Below the pieces are notes generated by a model that was given only the letters and a program-made list of their open reading frames with translations, did not search any database and was not told where the DNA came from. A stretch of 64,000 nt of DNA from an uncultured Fibrobacter sp. (lineage in GTDB: Bacteria > Fibrobacterota > Fibrobacteria > Fibrobacterales > Fibrobacteraceae), in contig CAKUWY010000010.1 in NCBI GenBank assembly GCA_934699585.1, positions 1-64,000 of the forward strand. The letters run 5' to 3'. Within the stretch, counting starts at the first letter, position 1; every line of letters starts with the position of its first letter. Below, one piece after another: positions 34,057 through 42,922 of this stretch. The translations under genes were made by a program, and so were the position numbers.

Positions 34057-34848
34057 GTGTTTGTGCGTTATGCCATAATCCTGCTATTGGCAGGGGTTTC
34101 CTTTGCGTTTGCCGCCGAATCTGCGGACAGCGTTTCCGACATTCCTCTCCCGAAACAGTCCGCCTACACGGGCAAGGGCTTTACGGTGGGTATCGGCATG
34201 GGCGTGTTTGACGCCAGCGAGAAATGCGACTGTGTGGGAATCTGGCAGGGTCAGGCGGACTACTTCTATACGCCTTGGTTTTCGGGAGGGGTAGAAGTCC
34301 GTTTTTTCGGCGGTGAGATGGATTCCAGGACTTCGATCCTGTATCAGCGGTACCGCCTGTCCGGCAAGTTCCACCTGTCTTTTTCAAATTTTTCCATGTA
34401 CCTTTCTCCTTTGATGGGGCTGGAAACTACGGACATTTCGGAGCTTCGGGAGCAGTGGAAGAACCGCTCCAAGGATGGGGACGATATTGACGATATCGAC
34501 GATGATGAAATCGTCTCGGTGGCGGATTCTGCGATAAAGGCGACCAACTGCGAAAAGATGTTCTCTCTGGACGGCTTTTCGGCGGGGCTGGAGTTTGGCA
34601 TGGGGTATGCGTTCCCCAAATACCTTGGGATTTTCGGGGCTGTCCATTACGAGCATAACTTTAACAATTCCCAGCTCCTGACCATGACCCCCGGTTTGGG
34701 CTTCAATTTGCGGAGTGTCTGGGATTGGGCCCAAAAGAACACCTATTCCCTGTGGTTTACCGTGGAAGGGGGCTTCCAGAGGTATTTCCATAGGGGGGTC
34801 TCGGACTGGAACAGGGCCCTGATTTTCGGGTTTACCCTGGGAATATAG
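34057..34848 (+). CDS. Hypothetical outer membrane beta-barrel protein
   Basis: 263 residues from the GTG at 34057, chosen because TACATT (34045-34050) lies exactly six bases upstream and the product then starts with a normal signal peptide (RYAIILLLAGVSFAFAA); a GTG at 34033 lies upstream of that -10 box. The mature part has alternating hydrophobic strands (LSGKFHLSFSNFSMYLSPLMG, FGMGYAFPKYLGIFGAVHYE) and ends FGFTLGI, as in small porin-like barrels. An acidic insert DGDDIDDIDDDE is notable. No family recognised. Confidence 0.6.
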   Translation: MFVRYAIILLLAGVSFAFAAESADSVSDIPLPKQSAYTGKGFTVGIGMGVFDASEKCDCVGIWQGQADYFYTPWFSGGVEVRFFGGEMDSRTSILYQRYRLSGKFHLSFSNFSMYLSPLMGLETTDISELREQWKNRSKDGDDIDDIDDDEIVSVADSAIKATNCEKMFSLDGFSAGLEFGMGYAFPKYLGIFGAVHYEHNFNNSQLLTMTPGLGFNLRSVWDWAQKNTYSLWFTVEGGFQRYFHRGVSDWNRALIFGFTLGI

Positions 34849-34857
34849 CCCCGAGGT

Positions 34858-34885
34858 TTGACAAAAGGCCCCTTTTTTCTATATT
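34858..34885 (+). promoter_or_regulatory. Promoter of the rpsF-rpsR-rplI operon
   Basis: TTGACA (34858-34863), 16-base spacer, TATATT (34880-34885), then TGGTCCACC. Almost identical to the tRNA-Arg promoter. Confidence 0.93.
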
Positions 34886-34889
34886 TGGT

Positions 34890-34932
34890 CCACCGGTTTT
34901 TAAAACCGGAACCCTCCCAGGGCCAATGGTGG
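34890..34932 (+). promoter_or_regulatory. Structured rpsF leader, possible S6:S18 site
   Basis: CCACC (34890-34894) can pair with GGTGG (34928-34932), enclosing the perfect palindrome CCGGTTTT-t-AAAACCGG (34893-34909, overlapping) and CCCT-ccc-AGGG. Many bacteria carry an S6:S18-binding leader before rpsF; this one has the right place and C-rich loops but I could not confirm the defining bulge. Confidence 0.4.
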
Positions 34933-34961
34933 ACTTGGGCGAAAGACCAAAGGGACTCATT

Positions 34962-35333
34962 ATGAGACAGTACGAAACCATGGTGATTATCGATGCCATG
35001 ATCTCCGACGACGCTATCAATGCCGAAGTCGAGAACATCGCCTCCATGATCACCAACGGCGGTGGCGAAATCCTCCGCCGCGACGATTGGGGCAAGCGCA
35101 AGCTCGCCTATACCATCAAGAAGCGCCAGCACGGCTACTACGTGATTTTCTACTACAAGGCCGAAGCCGCCGTAGTGGCAAACATGGAAGCCGCTCTCAA
35201 GCTCAACGAAAACGCTCTCCGCTGGATGACCCTCGTGGACTATCCCATGAGCGAAATCGTTTACAACCAGGATATGGCTCAGTCCACCGAAGAAATCATT
35301 CCGGTTGACGCAGAAGAAGGGGAGGCTGAATAA
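34962..35333 (+). CDS. rpsF: 30S ribosomal protein bS6
   Basis: 123 residues from the ATG at 34962 (AAAGGG upstream), with the canonical start MRQYETMVIIDAMISDD. The ferredoxin-like fold is followed by an acidic tail (VDAEEGEAE). It binds 16S rRNA together with bS18. Its stop overlaps the rpsR start by one base (TAATG), which suggests coupled translation. Confidence 0.96.
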   Translation: MRQYETMVIIDAMISDDAINAEVENIASMITNGGGEILRRDDWGKRKLAYTIKKRQHGYYVIFYYKAEAAVVANMEAALKLNENALRWMTLVDYPMSEIVYNQDMAQSTEEIIPVDAEEGEAE

Positions 35334-35584
35334 TGGCTTTTGAAGATAAGAAACAGGCACCCCGTATCCGCCGCAAGAAGACTTGCTGGTTCACGGAAAA
35401 CAATGTCAAGTTTATCGACTACAAGGACGAGAAGACTCTCCGTCGCTTCATCTCCGAACGCGGCAAGATCATTCCTCGCCGCATCTCCGGCACCTCTGCC
35501 AAGTACCAGCGCATGCTGAACGAGGCTATCAAGCGTGCCCGTCAGATGGCGATTCTCCCCTTTGTATCGGACAGCGTTCGCTAA
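35333..35584 (+). CDS. rpsR: 30S ribosomal protein bS18
   Basis: 83 residues. RRKKTCWFTENNVKFIDYKD and the basic C-terminal half (FISERGKIIPRRISGT, YQRMLNEAIKRARQMAILPF) are typical. Partner of bS6 on the platform of the 30S subunit. No ssb gene stands between rpsF and rpsR. Confidence 0.96.
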   Translation: MAFEDKKQAPRIRRKKTCWFTENNVKFIDYKDEKTLRRFISERGKIIPRRISGTSAKYQRMLNEAIKRARQMAILPFVSDSVR

Positions 35585-35600
35585 TAGGAGGAACTAGACT

Positions 35601-36050
35601 ATGGAAATTATTCTTAAGGCCAATGTTCCTCACCTGGGCAAGATGCTCGACGTCGTGAAGGTTAAGGACGGTTACGCCCGTAACTACCTGTTCCCTCGCA
35701 AGCTCGCCGTGCGTGCTACCAAGGAAGCGAAGCTCCAGATTGAAACCAACCGTGCCGCCCTCGAAGCCCAGTTCCAGAAGGAACTCGCTGCTGCCGGCGA
35801 CGTTGCCGCCAAGCTCGCTCAGATTTCCGTCAACCTGGAACGCAAGGTTGTGGAAGGCGAACGCCTCTACGGTTCCGTCACTGCAGGCGACATTGCTGAA
35901 GCTATCACCAAGGCCGGCGTCAAGATTAGCCGCGCCCAGGTTCAGCTCGACGAACCCATCAAGCAGCTCGGTGTTTACACCGTCGCTATCAAGGTGTTCA
36001 GCGATGTTGAAGCTCAGGTCAAGGTTTGGGTAGTCGCTGAGAAGGCGTGA
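35601..36050 (+). CDS. rplI: 50S ribosomal protein bL9
   Basis: 149 residues. The N-terminal MEIILKANVPHLGKMLDVVKVKDGYARNYLFPRKLA shape, the long connecting helix and the C-terminal domain are those of bL9. AGGAGG stands ten bases upstream. Last gene of the operon. Confidence 0.96.
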   Translation: MEIILKANVPHLGKMLDVVKVKDGYARNYLFPRKLAVRATKEAKLQIETNRAALEAQFQKELAAAGDVAAKLAQISVNLERKVVEGERLYGSVTAGDIAEAITKAGVKISRAQVQLDEPIKQLGVYTVAIKVFSDVEAQVKVWVVAEKA

Positions 36051-36074
36051 TTCTCTCTGACTGCTAGAAATCTT

Positions 36075-36110
36075 AAAAAGCCGCTCCTGAAAAGGGACGG
36101 CTTTTTCTTT
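36075..36110 (+). terminator. Terminator of the rpsF operon
   Basis: AAAAAGCCG (36075-36083) pairs with CGGCTTTTT (36098-36106), followed by CTTTT. Confidence 0.92.
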
Positions 36111-36123
36111 TATATTTCTGTCT

Positions 36124-36166
36124 CAAGCCCCTAAATCCTAGCCCCTAAATCCTAGCCCCTACCTAC
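36124..36166. repeat. 14-bp repeat AGGATTTAGGGGCT, inverted copy
   Basis: AGCCCCTAAATCCT units, two complete and one partial; reverse complement of the unit next to rdgB at 4043-4085. Confidence 0.8.
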
Positions 36167-36188
36167 TATTTTTCTATTTTACTCCCGT

Positions 36189-37613
36189 ATGCGCAAGTTT
36201 TCTTTTATCGCCTGCGTGGCGAGTCTTTTGGCGGTATCGGCGTTTGCCCAGCCCCGCGACCTGTTTGCGGAATTCGAGGCGGAAACCGAGGCCGCCCAGT
36301 CCAGCGAGGCGGCGGTGACGGCCCAGAGTTCAAGCTCGGAAGTCTTGTCTAGTTCCGCAGCAGTCTCTTCTAGTAGTGTCGTTTCCAGCTCCAGTGTCGC
36401 TGCTCAGGAATCCTCCAGTTCCGAAGCGTTGTCTAGCTCTGTACAGTCTAGCTCGAGTATCGTCGTGACGGATACCCTGCAGCAGTCCTCTAGCAGCGTT
36501 GTGACTGATTCTCTGCAACTGTCTTCGTCCAGCGGGGTCCTTCAGGATAGCCTGTCTTCTAGTTCCGAGGTGTCGTCTAGTTCGTCCATATCCTCCAGCT
36601 CGGTCGAGTCTTCCAGTTCCGAGGCATCTTCCAGTTCACAAGTTTCGTCCAGCTCAGTTGAGGTTGCGGCCGTCCCGTCTTCTAGCAGTATCAGCCGTCG
36701 CGACCTGCTGGGCCCGGTGAAAGTTTCGAAGGTTCATAGCATTGACGAAATGAAAGGCAAGTACCGGAGTCCCCGCAAGGCCCTGTTCATGTCGTTGGTG
36801 GTTCCCGGTTCTGGCCAGCTTTATGTAGGTGGCTCTACCTTCAACTACGCCCGCGGTGCGGCCTACCTCGCTCTTGAGGCAGCCCTCTGGGGTGGCTGGT
36901 ATTACTTTACCGTTTACAAATACGACAAGCAGGTGAACAAGTACAAGAAATTTGCCAAGAATCATTTCTCCATTGGCCGCTACGAATCCCAGATGCGGGA
37001 TATCTACCTGAACCAGCTTTCCGACGAGACGGAGGAATCCCGCTTCGAGACCCGCTACATGACCAGCCGGGAGGATTTCTGCAAGGCTATTTACGGCGAT
37101 GCCAGCGCCTCGGGGTGCTACACCAAGGGAAAGCTCTTTACCAACGACAAGGCCCATACGGACCGTTTCTCTGTTTCAAGTCCAAAATCCCTGGGCGAAG
37201 AGGTGGCTAGCCAGAAGAATTTCTACGACATGTCCAGCGTCTACCAGCTGGCGGGCGAAAGGACCTATGTGCTTGGCTGGGACGACGTCGATTCCGTAGC
37301 CCTGGGCCAGAACCTGCTTCTGGAAGAGACCGTTGTTGATGAAATTGTTCCTCTTGGCAAGTCCAAGAACCAGTCCAAGTATCGCGATATGCGTAGCAAG
37401 GCCAACGACTATGCCGACCTGCAGGTTTGGTTCTTCGGGGGTATTATCCTGAACCATCTGGTCTCTGCCGTGGATGCGGCCTTTGCGGCCAACGCCCACA
37501 ACAAGGAACTCTATTCCGAAGACATTTCCTGGTACGACAAGCTCCACTTTGAAAGCTACATGAGTTTCTTCGATGGATTTGATGTTGGGGTCCAGGCCAG
37601 CTGGGGATTCTAA
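36189..37613 (+). CDS. DUF5683-type membrane protein with long poly-serine region
   Basis: 474 residues: signal peptide (1-20), a region of about 140 residues dominated by SSSS blocks (about 35-175), then a domain beginning SPRKALFMSLVVPGSGQLYV with hydrophobic segments at about 198-215 and 220-235, as in DUF5683 proteins. A further hydrophobic stretch near 418-435 is present. Function unknown. TATTTT (36175-36180) stands eight bases before the ATG. The stop overlaps the next start (TAATG). Confidence 0.7.
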   Translation: MRKFSFIACVASLLAVSAFAQPRDLFAEFEAETEAAQSSEAAVTAQSSSSEVLSSSAAVSSSSVVSSSSVAAQESSSSEALSSSVQSSSSIVVTDTLQQSSSSVVTDSLQLSSSSGVLQDSLSSSSEVSSSSSISSSSVESSSSEASSSSQVSSSSVEVAAVPSSSSISRRDLLGPVKVSKVHSIDEMKGKYRSPRKALFMSLVVPGSGQLYVGGSTFNYARGAAYLALEAALWGGWYYFTVYKYDKQVNKYKKFAKNHFSIGRYESQMRDIYLNQLSDETEESRFETRYMTSREDFCKAIYGDASASGCYTKGKLFTNDKAHTDRFSVSSPKSLGEEVASQKNFYDMSSVYQLAGERTYVLGWDDVDSVALGQNLLLEETVVDEIVPLGKSKNQSKYRDMRSKANDYADLQVWFFGGIILNHLVSAVDAAFAANAHNKELYSEDISWYDKLHFESYMSFFDGFDVGVQASWGF

Positions 37614-38323
37614 TGCGCATCTTTCTCGCCATCCTGTTTTGTACGGCCTGTGCTTTTTCCCAGGTGGTGATTTCCGTTGACGAAAGCGTGAGCAAGAACA
37701 GCGAGAAGAGCCTTGCCGTGGCGCTGGGAGCTTCTGCTCTTTTGCCCGGCATGGGTGAGCTTTACCTGGACGAACGGGAGATGGTCCGCCCCTTCATGTG
37801 GACTGACATTGCCCTCTGGATGGCGGCGGTGGGGTCTTACTACGTAGGGGAACGTTACATTTCTTCGGCCCACGATTATGCGGTGCGCCACGCGGGGCTC
37901 AACACCTCCAGCAAGAAGGTGTCGCTTTTGAACACGGTAGGGGACTACCGTAGCCGTAGCGGCGTGGCAGGTCAGAATTCTTCTCCGGATAACGACGAGG
38001 ACTACAATCAGTCCATGATCCGCTCCGGCAAGGCGACAAACGAGGAATTTTCTGACGACATCCAGTGGGACTGGGGGAGTAGTGACAACCCCGAAACTTC
38101 GGAACATATCGACGAATACAAGAATCGCTTGCGTAATTACCGCATTAGCCGGATTGTCTTTCAGGTGTCGGTAGGGGCGCTGGTGCTGAACCGAGTGGTC
38201 TCCATGCTGGACGCCATGCGCATTTACCGCAAGACATCATCCAAATCTTTCGGAGAGCGGATGCAGTTCGCGCCGGAGTTTGGCGAAGACGGCGGTGGGC
38301 TATTGGTAAACGTGAAATTTTAG
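37613..38323 (+). CDS. DUF5683-like membrane protein, paralog of the upstream gene
   Basis: 236 residues. Signal peptide (1-16), then KSLAVALGASALLPGMGELYL, which parallels the SLVVPGSGQLYV segment of the upstream protein, and hydrophobic stretches near 63-82 and 177-195. The arrangement suggests an ancient tandem duplication in which only the first copy gained a serine-rich region. The two products may interact. Function unknown. Confidence 0.65.
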   Translation: MRIFLAILFCTACAFSQVVISVDESVSKNSEKSLAVALGASALLPGMGELYLDEREMVRPFMWTDIALWMAAVGSYYVGERYISSAHDYAVRHAGLNTSSKKVSLLNTVGDYRSRSGVAGQNSSPDNDEDYNQSMIRSGKATNEEFSDDIQWDWGSSDNPETSEHIDEYKNRLRNYRISRIVFQVSVGALVLNRVVSMLDAMRIYRKTSSKSFGERMQFAPEFGEDGGGLLVNVKF

Positions 38324-38430
38324 GGGAAATTCAGAATTCGAAATTCAGAACTCGGAATTAGATTTTGTTGTAACCATATGTACTTTATAATCATCTAAAT
38401 AAGTGAATTTTTGAGAATCTGAAAAATTTT

Positions 38431-39501
38431 ATGAGAAACCTGTTCCTGTTACTTTTGACTGTTGCGATGCTTGTCGCCTGTTCTGCCAAGGACGCTCCTC
38501 AGGGTGCAGGCGGAAAGCCTGCGAAGGGCGGCCGCAGCCTGAACGTAGAGGGTTACATCGCGGAGTTCTCGAACCAGAAACAGGAATTCCAGACCATGGC
38601 TACTCTGGAGGCGAACAACAGCGTCTCCTTGAGTGCTGCCGTTTCTGGCCGCCTGGTGGAACTCCATGCCAAGGACGGTGCCAGCGTGCCTGCGGGGCTT
38701 CTCCTTGCCAAGCTGGACGATTCCGAACTCAGGGCCCAGCTGAAGCAGGCGGAGTCCAACTATTCTCTTGCTGCCCAGCGGGAGCAGCGCACCCGCACTT
38801 TGTATCAGCAGGGGGGTGCGACTCAAGAGGATTTGGAAGCGGCGGTGGCGAATCTGCAGTCGGCGGAGGCCAGTGTAGAGTATATCAAAGCCCAAATTGA
38901 GAAGACAGAGGTTCGGGCTCCCTTTGCGGGTAAGCTTGGCTTGGTGGATGTTTCGGTAGGCCAGTGGCTGAACGCGGGCGCTCCCGTTGCCGAACTCAGC
39001 GACGTGAAAAAATTGAAGGCCCGCTTTGCCGTGCCCCAGCGCTATGCCTCTAGCGTGAAGGTGGGTGACCGGGTCACCCTGAAGGACCAGGAACGGAATG
39101 TAGAGAAGAAGGGCAAGGTTTCTGCCCTGGATGCCACCATTTCGGAGAGTAGCCGTACCAGGCAGGTGGTGGTCACTGTCGATAATTCCAGCGGCAAACT
39201 TATTGCCGGCGGTTACGTGAGCGCCACCATCCAGATGAAGCCCGGCAAAAACAAGAGTACCACTATTCCCGCTGAGGCGTTGATTCTCGATAGGGAAGGG
39301 GCCTATGTGTTTGTAGTCCAGAATGGCAAGGCACACATCAAGCATGTAAAGACAGGACTTCGCACACCTTTCTCCGTAGAAATCACTTCGGGTCTTTCCA
39401 AAGGCGATACGGTAATTGTTTCCGGGATTATCAGCCTCAGGGAAGGGGTGGATGTCAATATCAAGGAAATCAGACACGCCATGAATTACGAGGTGGATTG
39501 A
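38431..39501 (+). CDS. RND efflux periplasmic adaptor (membrane fusion lipoprotein)
   Basis: 356 residues. Signal peptide with lipobox AMLVAC gives a lipid-anchored protein. The biotinyl-lipoyl-like halves (SLSAAVSGRLVELHAKDGAS and IEKTEVRAPFAGKLGLVDVS) flank a short alpha-helical hairpin (about 95-145), followed by beta-barrel and membrane-proximal domains. It bridges the inner membrane pump to an outer membrane channel. The stop overlaps the pump gene start by one base. A TATAAT box at 38386-38391 may be the promoter; 38325-38360 is imperfect AATTCAGAA repeat DNA. Confidence 0.9.
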   Translation: MRNLFLLLLTVAMLVACSAKDAPQGAGGKPAKGGRSLNVEGYIAEFSNQKQEFQTMATLEANNSVSLSAAVSGRLVELHAKDGASVPAGLLLAKLDDSELRAQLKQAESNYSLAAQREQRTRTLYQQGGATQEDLEAAVANLQSAEASVEYIKAQIEKTEVRAPFAGKLGLVDVSVGQWLNAGAPVAELSDVKKLKARFAVPQRYASSVKVGDRVTLKDQERNVEKKGKVSALDATISESSRTRQVVVTVDNSSGKLIAGGYVSATIQMKPGKNKSTTIPAEALILDREGAYVFVVQNGKAHIKHVKTGLRTPFSVEITSGLSKGDTVIVSGIISLREGVDVNIKEIRHAMNYEVD

Positions 39502-42500
39502 TGAGCATCAGCCAGCTCTCGGTCCGCCGCCCTGTACTGATGAGCGTTGTTGCCCTGGTGATTTTGCTGTTGGGCTTTTTCGGTGCGTCCAACTTGGGCG
39601 TGCGTGAATACCCCAACGTCGATTACCCGCTGATCCAGGTGAGAACCTCTTACCCTGGCGCAAACGCCGCCGTGGTAGAAGCCGAAGTGACCGAAATTCT
39701 GGAAGCCTCCATCAACAGCGCCTCGGGCATCAAGGCCCTTACCTCCACCAGCCGCGACGGATTTTCCTCCATCAACATCGAGTTCGAGACCGGCATGGAT
39801 TTGGAGGCGGCCGCCAACGAAGTCCGTGACCGCGTAAGCCGCGTGCGCCGTCGCTTGCCCGACGATGTAGATGAACCGACGGTCTATAAGTCCGATAGCG
39901 ACAACGACCCGATTCTGATGCTGAGCTTGGTGAGCGACAAGCTGGACCCTATGGAGGTTTCGGAAATTGCGAACAACCAGGTGAAGGAACGCCTGCAGAC
40001 TATTTCCGGAGTGTCGGAGGTGGCTATATGGGGCGAAAAGCGGCCCACGGTGCGCCTGTGGATTGATCCGGTGCGCATGCAGGCTCTGGGCGTTTCCGGT
40101 GCCGAGATGTCGGCGGCCCTCAGCCGAGGCAACCTGGAGTTGCCTTCGGGCACTATCGAAGGTAGCGAGACCACCCTTTCTATTCGCACGCTGGGACGAA
40201 TCCTGGACCCAAAGGCTTTTGAAAACATTGCAGTAAAGACCGCCGCCGACGGAACCGTGATCCGCATTTCGGATGTGGCGGATGTTCATTACGAACCCAA
40301 GGATACCCGCACGGGATTCCGCCGTAACGGCAAGAACTCCATTACCCTCGCCCTGATGGCGCAGCCAGGCTCTAATCATGTGGAAATCGCCAACGAGTTC
40401 TACAAGCGGGTAGAGGATATCCGCAGGGAGATTCCCGAAGGCGTGCAGGTGCTTTACGGTCGGGATACTTCCATCAATATCCGCGCCTCTATCAAGGAAG
40501 TAGTGGAGACCATCTTTATCGCCTTCTTGCTGGTGATTGCCATTATCTTTGCCTTCTTGCGGGAAGCCCGCACCACCCTTATCCCCATGGTGGTGGTTCC
40601 CGTTTCCGTGGTGGGGAGTTTCTTTGTGCTATACCTGTGTGGGTTTTCCATCAACGTGCTGACCTTGCTAGCCATGGTCCTTGCCATTGGCCTTGTGGTG
40701 GACGACGCTATAGTGATTGTGGAAAACATCTACCACAAGATTGAGCAGGGCATGAATTCCAAGCAGGCGGCCGTGGCAGGTACCAACGAAATTTTCTTTG
40801 CGGTAATCGCCACTTCTGTGGTGCTCATGGCGGTGTTCGTGCCGGTGCTTGCTTTGGGCGGCACCACGGGACTTCTGTTCCGGGAGTTCGTGGCGGTGAT
40901 GATCGGTACGGTGTTCCTCTCTACCTTCTGCGCCCTGACGCTTTCACCCATGCTCTGCTCCAAGTTCTTGCGGCAGCAAAAACAGGGGTGGTTCTTCCGG
41001 GTGACGGAACCTTTCTTTGACGGGCTGAACGGGATTTACTCGAAACTTCTGGGTGTTTTCTTAAAGTTGCGATTCTTGCTGTTCCCTGTGGTGCTTGGGC
41101 TTTTGGTGGCGGCCTATTTCTGCTACACCAACATGAGTAGTGAAATGGCTCCTACAGAGGATTCCAACGCGGTCATGGTGAACATGAACATGCCCGAGGG
41201 CGTGAGCCTGGACCGTACCAAGCGTATGGCCGATGCTTTTGCCGAAGAGGTGATTGCCCTGATGGACAGCAACGAATATACCGAAATCCAGGCGGGCGCC
41301 TGGAATGCGGGTAACTCTAGGATGCGCATCTTTTTGAACAACGACAAGAAGGCCCGTCGCCCCCAGAGCGAAATTGCCCGTTCTATCCAGATTTTGGGTA
41401 GTGAATACCCGGATTTGCGGGTGATGGTGTTTGAGCCTCAGAGTATCAGTACCCAGCGCGGCGGGCTTCCGGTGCAGTTCGTGCTGCAGGCGCCGAACAT
41501 CGAGATCTTGCGGACGCTGGTGCCCAAGTTCGAAGAAGCGGCCAGCCATAGCCCCGTATTCAGCGTGGTGAACACCAACCTGCGCTTTACCAAGCCGGAA
41601 CTTCATATCGAGATCTTGCGTGACAAGGCCAACGAAGAAGGGGTCAGCGTCAACGATATCGCCCAGGCGGTGCAGCTTGCCATTAGTGACCAGTCTTATG
41701 GGGAATTCTACAAGGACGGACGCCAGTACGATATCATCGGGGCGGTGGGCTACCAGTACCGCAGCACTCCCGAAAGGCTTTCCTTGCTGACGGTCAAGAA
41801 CGGCAAGGGCGAGCTGGTCAGCGTCGAGAATTTTGTCACCTACAGCGAACAGTCGGCATCGCCGTCGCTTCCGCGGTATAACCGTTTTAGCGCCGCCACG
41901 ATTCAGGCGGGCCTCGTTCCCGGCAAGACCATTGGCGACGGCGTCGAAGAAATGCGCCGGATTGCAAAAGAGGTCCTCAAGGAATACCCCAGCGTGAGTA
42001 CCGCCCTGAGTGGCTCTTCCAAGGAATTCGAGGAAAGTTCCAGCGGACTCTACATCGTGTTCTTGCTGGCCTTGGCGCTGGTGTTCCTGGTGCTGGCGGG
42101 GCAATTCGAAAGTTTCCGCGCTCCCTTCGTGATTTTCTTTACGGTGCCGCTGGCCTTGGCGGGGGCACTTGCCTGCCTGTTCATTACGGGGCAGACTCTG
42201 AACATCTTTAGCGAAATCGCCCTGATTCTTTTGATTGCCCTTGTGACCAAGAACGGTATCTTGATTGTGGAATTTGCAAACCAGATTGCGGCCAATACGG
42301 GATGCTCCAAGCTGGAGGCGGCTCGGCAAGCGGCGGAACGCCGCTTCCGCCCAATCCTCATGACTAGCCTTTCCACCGTATTGGGCGCGGTGCCGCTGAT
42401 ACTCACCGGCACCCCGAGCCGCATCGCCATGGGCATCGCTATCGCAGGCGGCCTTACCTTTGCCACCTTCATGACACTCTTTATTGTGCCTGCGGCCTAC

Positions 42501-42557
42501 AGCTTCTTTGCGGGCAAGGTGGATGTTACCACCAGCGACGCCTCAAAGATGGCCTAG
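39501..42557 (+). CDS. RND multidrug efflux pump (AcrB/MexB type, HAE1 family)
   Basis: 1018 residues from the ATG at 39501, which overlaps the adaptor stop (TGATG); the TTG at 39498 is unnecessary. Twelve transmembrane helices in the standard pattern, N-terminal VRRPVLMSVVALVILLLGFF, proton-relay acidic pair in LAIGLVVDDAIVIVENIY, and two large periplasmic loops. It exports drugs or amphiphiles by proton antiport. No TolC-like outer membrane channel gene is adjacent, so one must be supplied elsewhere. Confidence 0.94.
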   Translation: MSISQLSVRRPVLMSVVALVILLLGFFGASNLGVREYPNVDYPLIQVRTSYPGANAAVVEAEVTEILEASINSASGIKALTSTSRDGFSSINIEFETGMDLEAAANEVRDRVSRVRRRLPDDVDEPTVYKSDSDNDPILMLSLVSDKLDPMEVSEIANNQVKERLQTISGVSEVAIWGEKRPTVRLWIDPVRMQALGVSGAEMSAALSRGNLELPSGTIEGSETTLSIRTLGRILDPKAFENIAVKTAADGTVIRISDVADVHYEPKDTRTGFRRNGKNSITLALMAQPGSNHVEIANEFYKRVEDIRREIPEGVQVLYGRDTSINIRASIKEVVETIFIAFLLVIAIIFAFLREARTTLIPMVVVPVSVVGSFFVLYLCGFSINVLTLLAMVLAIGLVVDDAIVIVENIYHKIEQGMNSKQAAVAGTNEIFFAVIATSVVLMAVFVPVLALGGTTGLLFREFVAVMIGTVFLSTFCALTLSPMLCSKFLRQQKQGWFFRVTEPFFDGLNGIYSKLLGVFLKLRFLLFPVVLGLLVAAYFCYTNMSSEMAPTEDSNAVMVNMNMPEGVSLDRTKRMADAFAEEVIALMDSNEYTEIQAGAWNAGNSRMRIFLNNDKKARRPQSEIARSIQILGSEYPDLRVMVFEPQSISTQRGGLPVQFVLQAPNIEILRTLVPKFEEAASHSPVFSVVNTNLRFTKPELHIEILRDKANEEGVSVNDIAQAVQLAISDQSYGEFYKDGRQYDIIGAVGYQYRSTPERLSLLTVKNGKGELVSVENFVTYSEQSASPSLPRYNRFSAATIQAGLVPGKTIGDGVEEMRRIAKEVLKEYPSVSTALSGSSKEFEESSSGLYIVFLLALALVFLVLAGQFESFRAPFVIFFTVPLALAGALACLFITGQTLNIFSEIALILLIALVTKNGILIVEFANQIAANTGCSKLEAARQAAERRFRPILMTSLSTVLGAVPLILTGTPSRIAMGIAIAGGLTFATFMTLFIVPAAYSFFAGKVDVTTSDASKMA

Positions 42558-42569
42558 ATAAGCGGTTAA

Positions 42570-42640
42570 AACAAGTGTGTAATGTGCAATGTGTAGTGTG
42601 CAATGAATAATCTCACATTACTCACTTCACATTAGTCATT
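42570..42640. repeat. Degenerate short-period repeat (family D) between convergent genes
   Basis: GTGTGTAATGTGCAATGTG words on the left and CACATTACTCACTTCACATT on the right are partly complementary, so the region can fold. No T-rich terminator is seen between the pump and ftsB-like genes. Confidence 0.65.
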
Positions 42641-42922
42641 TTATTCCACCAGCTGAAAGACTTTTTCGCCCTTGCGGCTCATGCCGTAGTGGCTGCGGAG
42701 GACTCCTTCTTTGTAGAGGGAGTCGTTTTCAAGCAGTTCGATTTCTTTTTTGTACTGCTCGATGAGGGCGTTGAGGGAATCCACCTTGGCCTGGTACATG
42801 GCAATTTCTTGCTTGACCTGGTTCTGCCTGGGGAAACTGTTCTTGCCAAAGGCCAGTTCGGCCACGACGATGGAGAGCAGAAACAGCACGGCAATGATAG
42901 CGATGTATTTCTTCTTGTGCAT
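42641..42922 (-). CDS. Septum formation initiator family protein (FtsB/DivIC-like)
   Basis: 93 residues: one transmembrane helix (about 6-24) followed by a coiled coil (about 34-70, VKQEIAMYQAKVDSLNALIE) and a C-terminal segment LRSHYGMSRKGEKVFQLVE typical of FtsB. It belongs to the divisome subcomplex with FtsL and FtsQ. Its ATG overlaps the dprA stop by one base (TGATG). Confidence 0.82.
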   Translation of the reverse strand: MHKKKYIAIIAVLFLLSIVVAELAFGKNSFPRQNQVKQEIAMYQAKVDSLNALIEQYKKEIELLENDSLYKEGVLRSHYGMSRKGEKVFQLVE

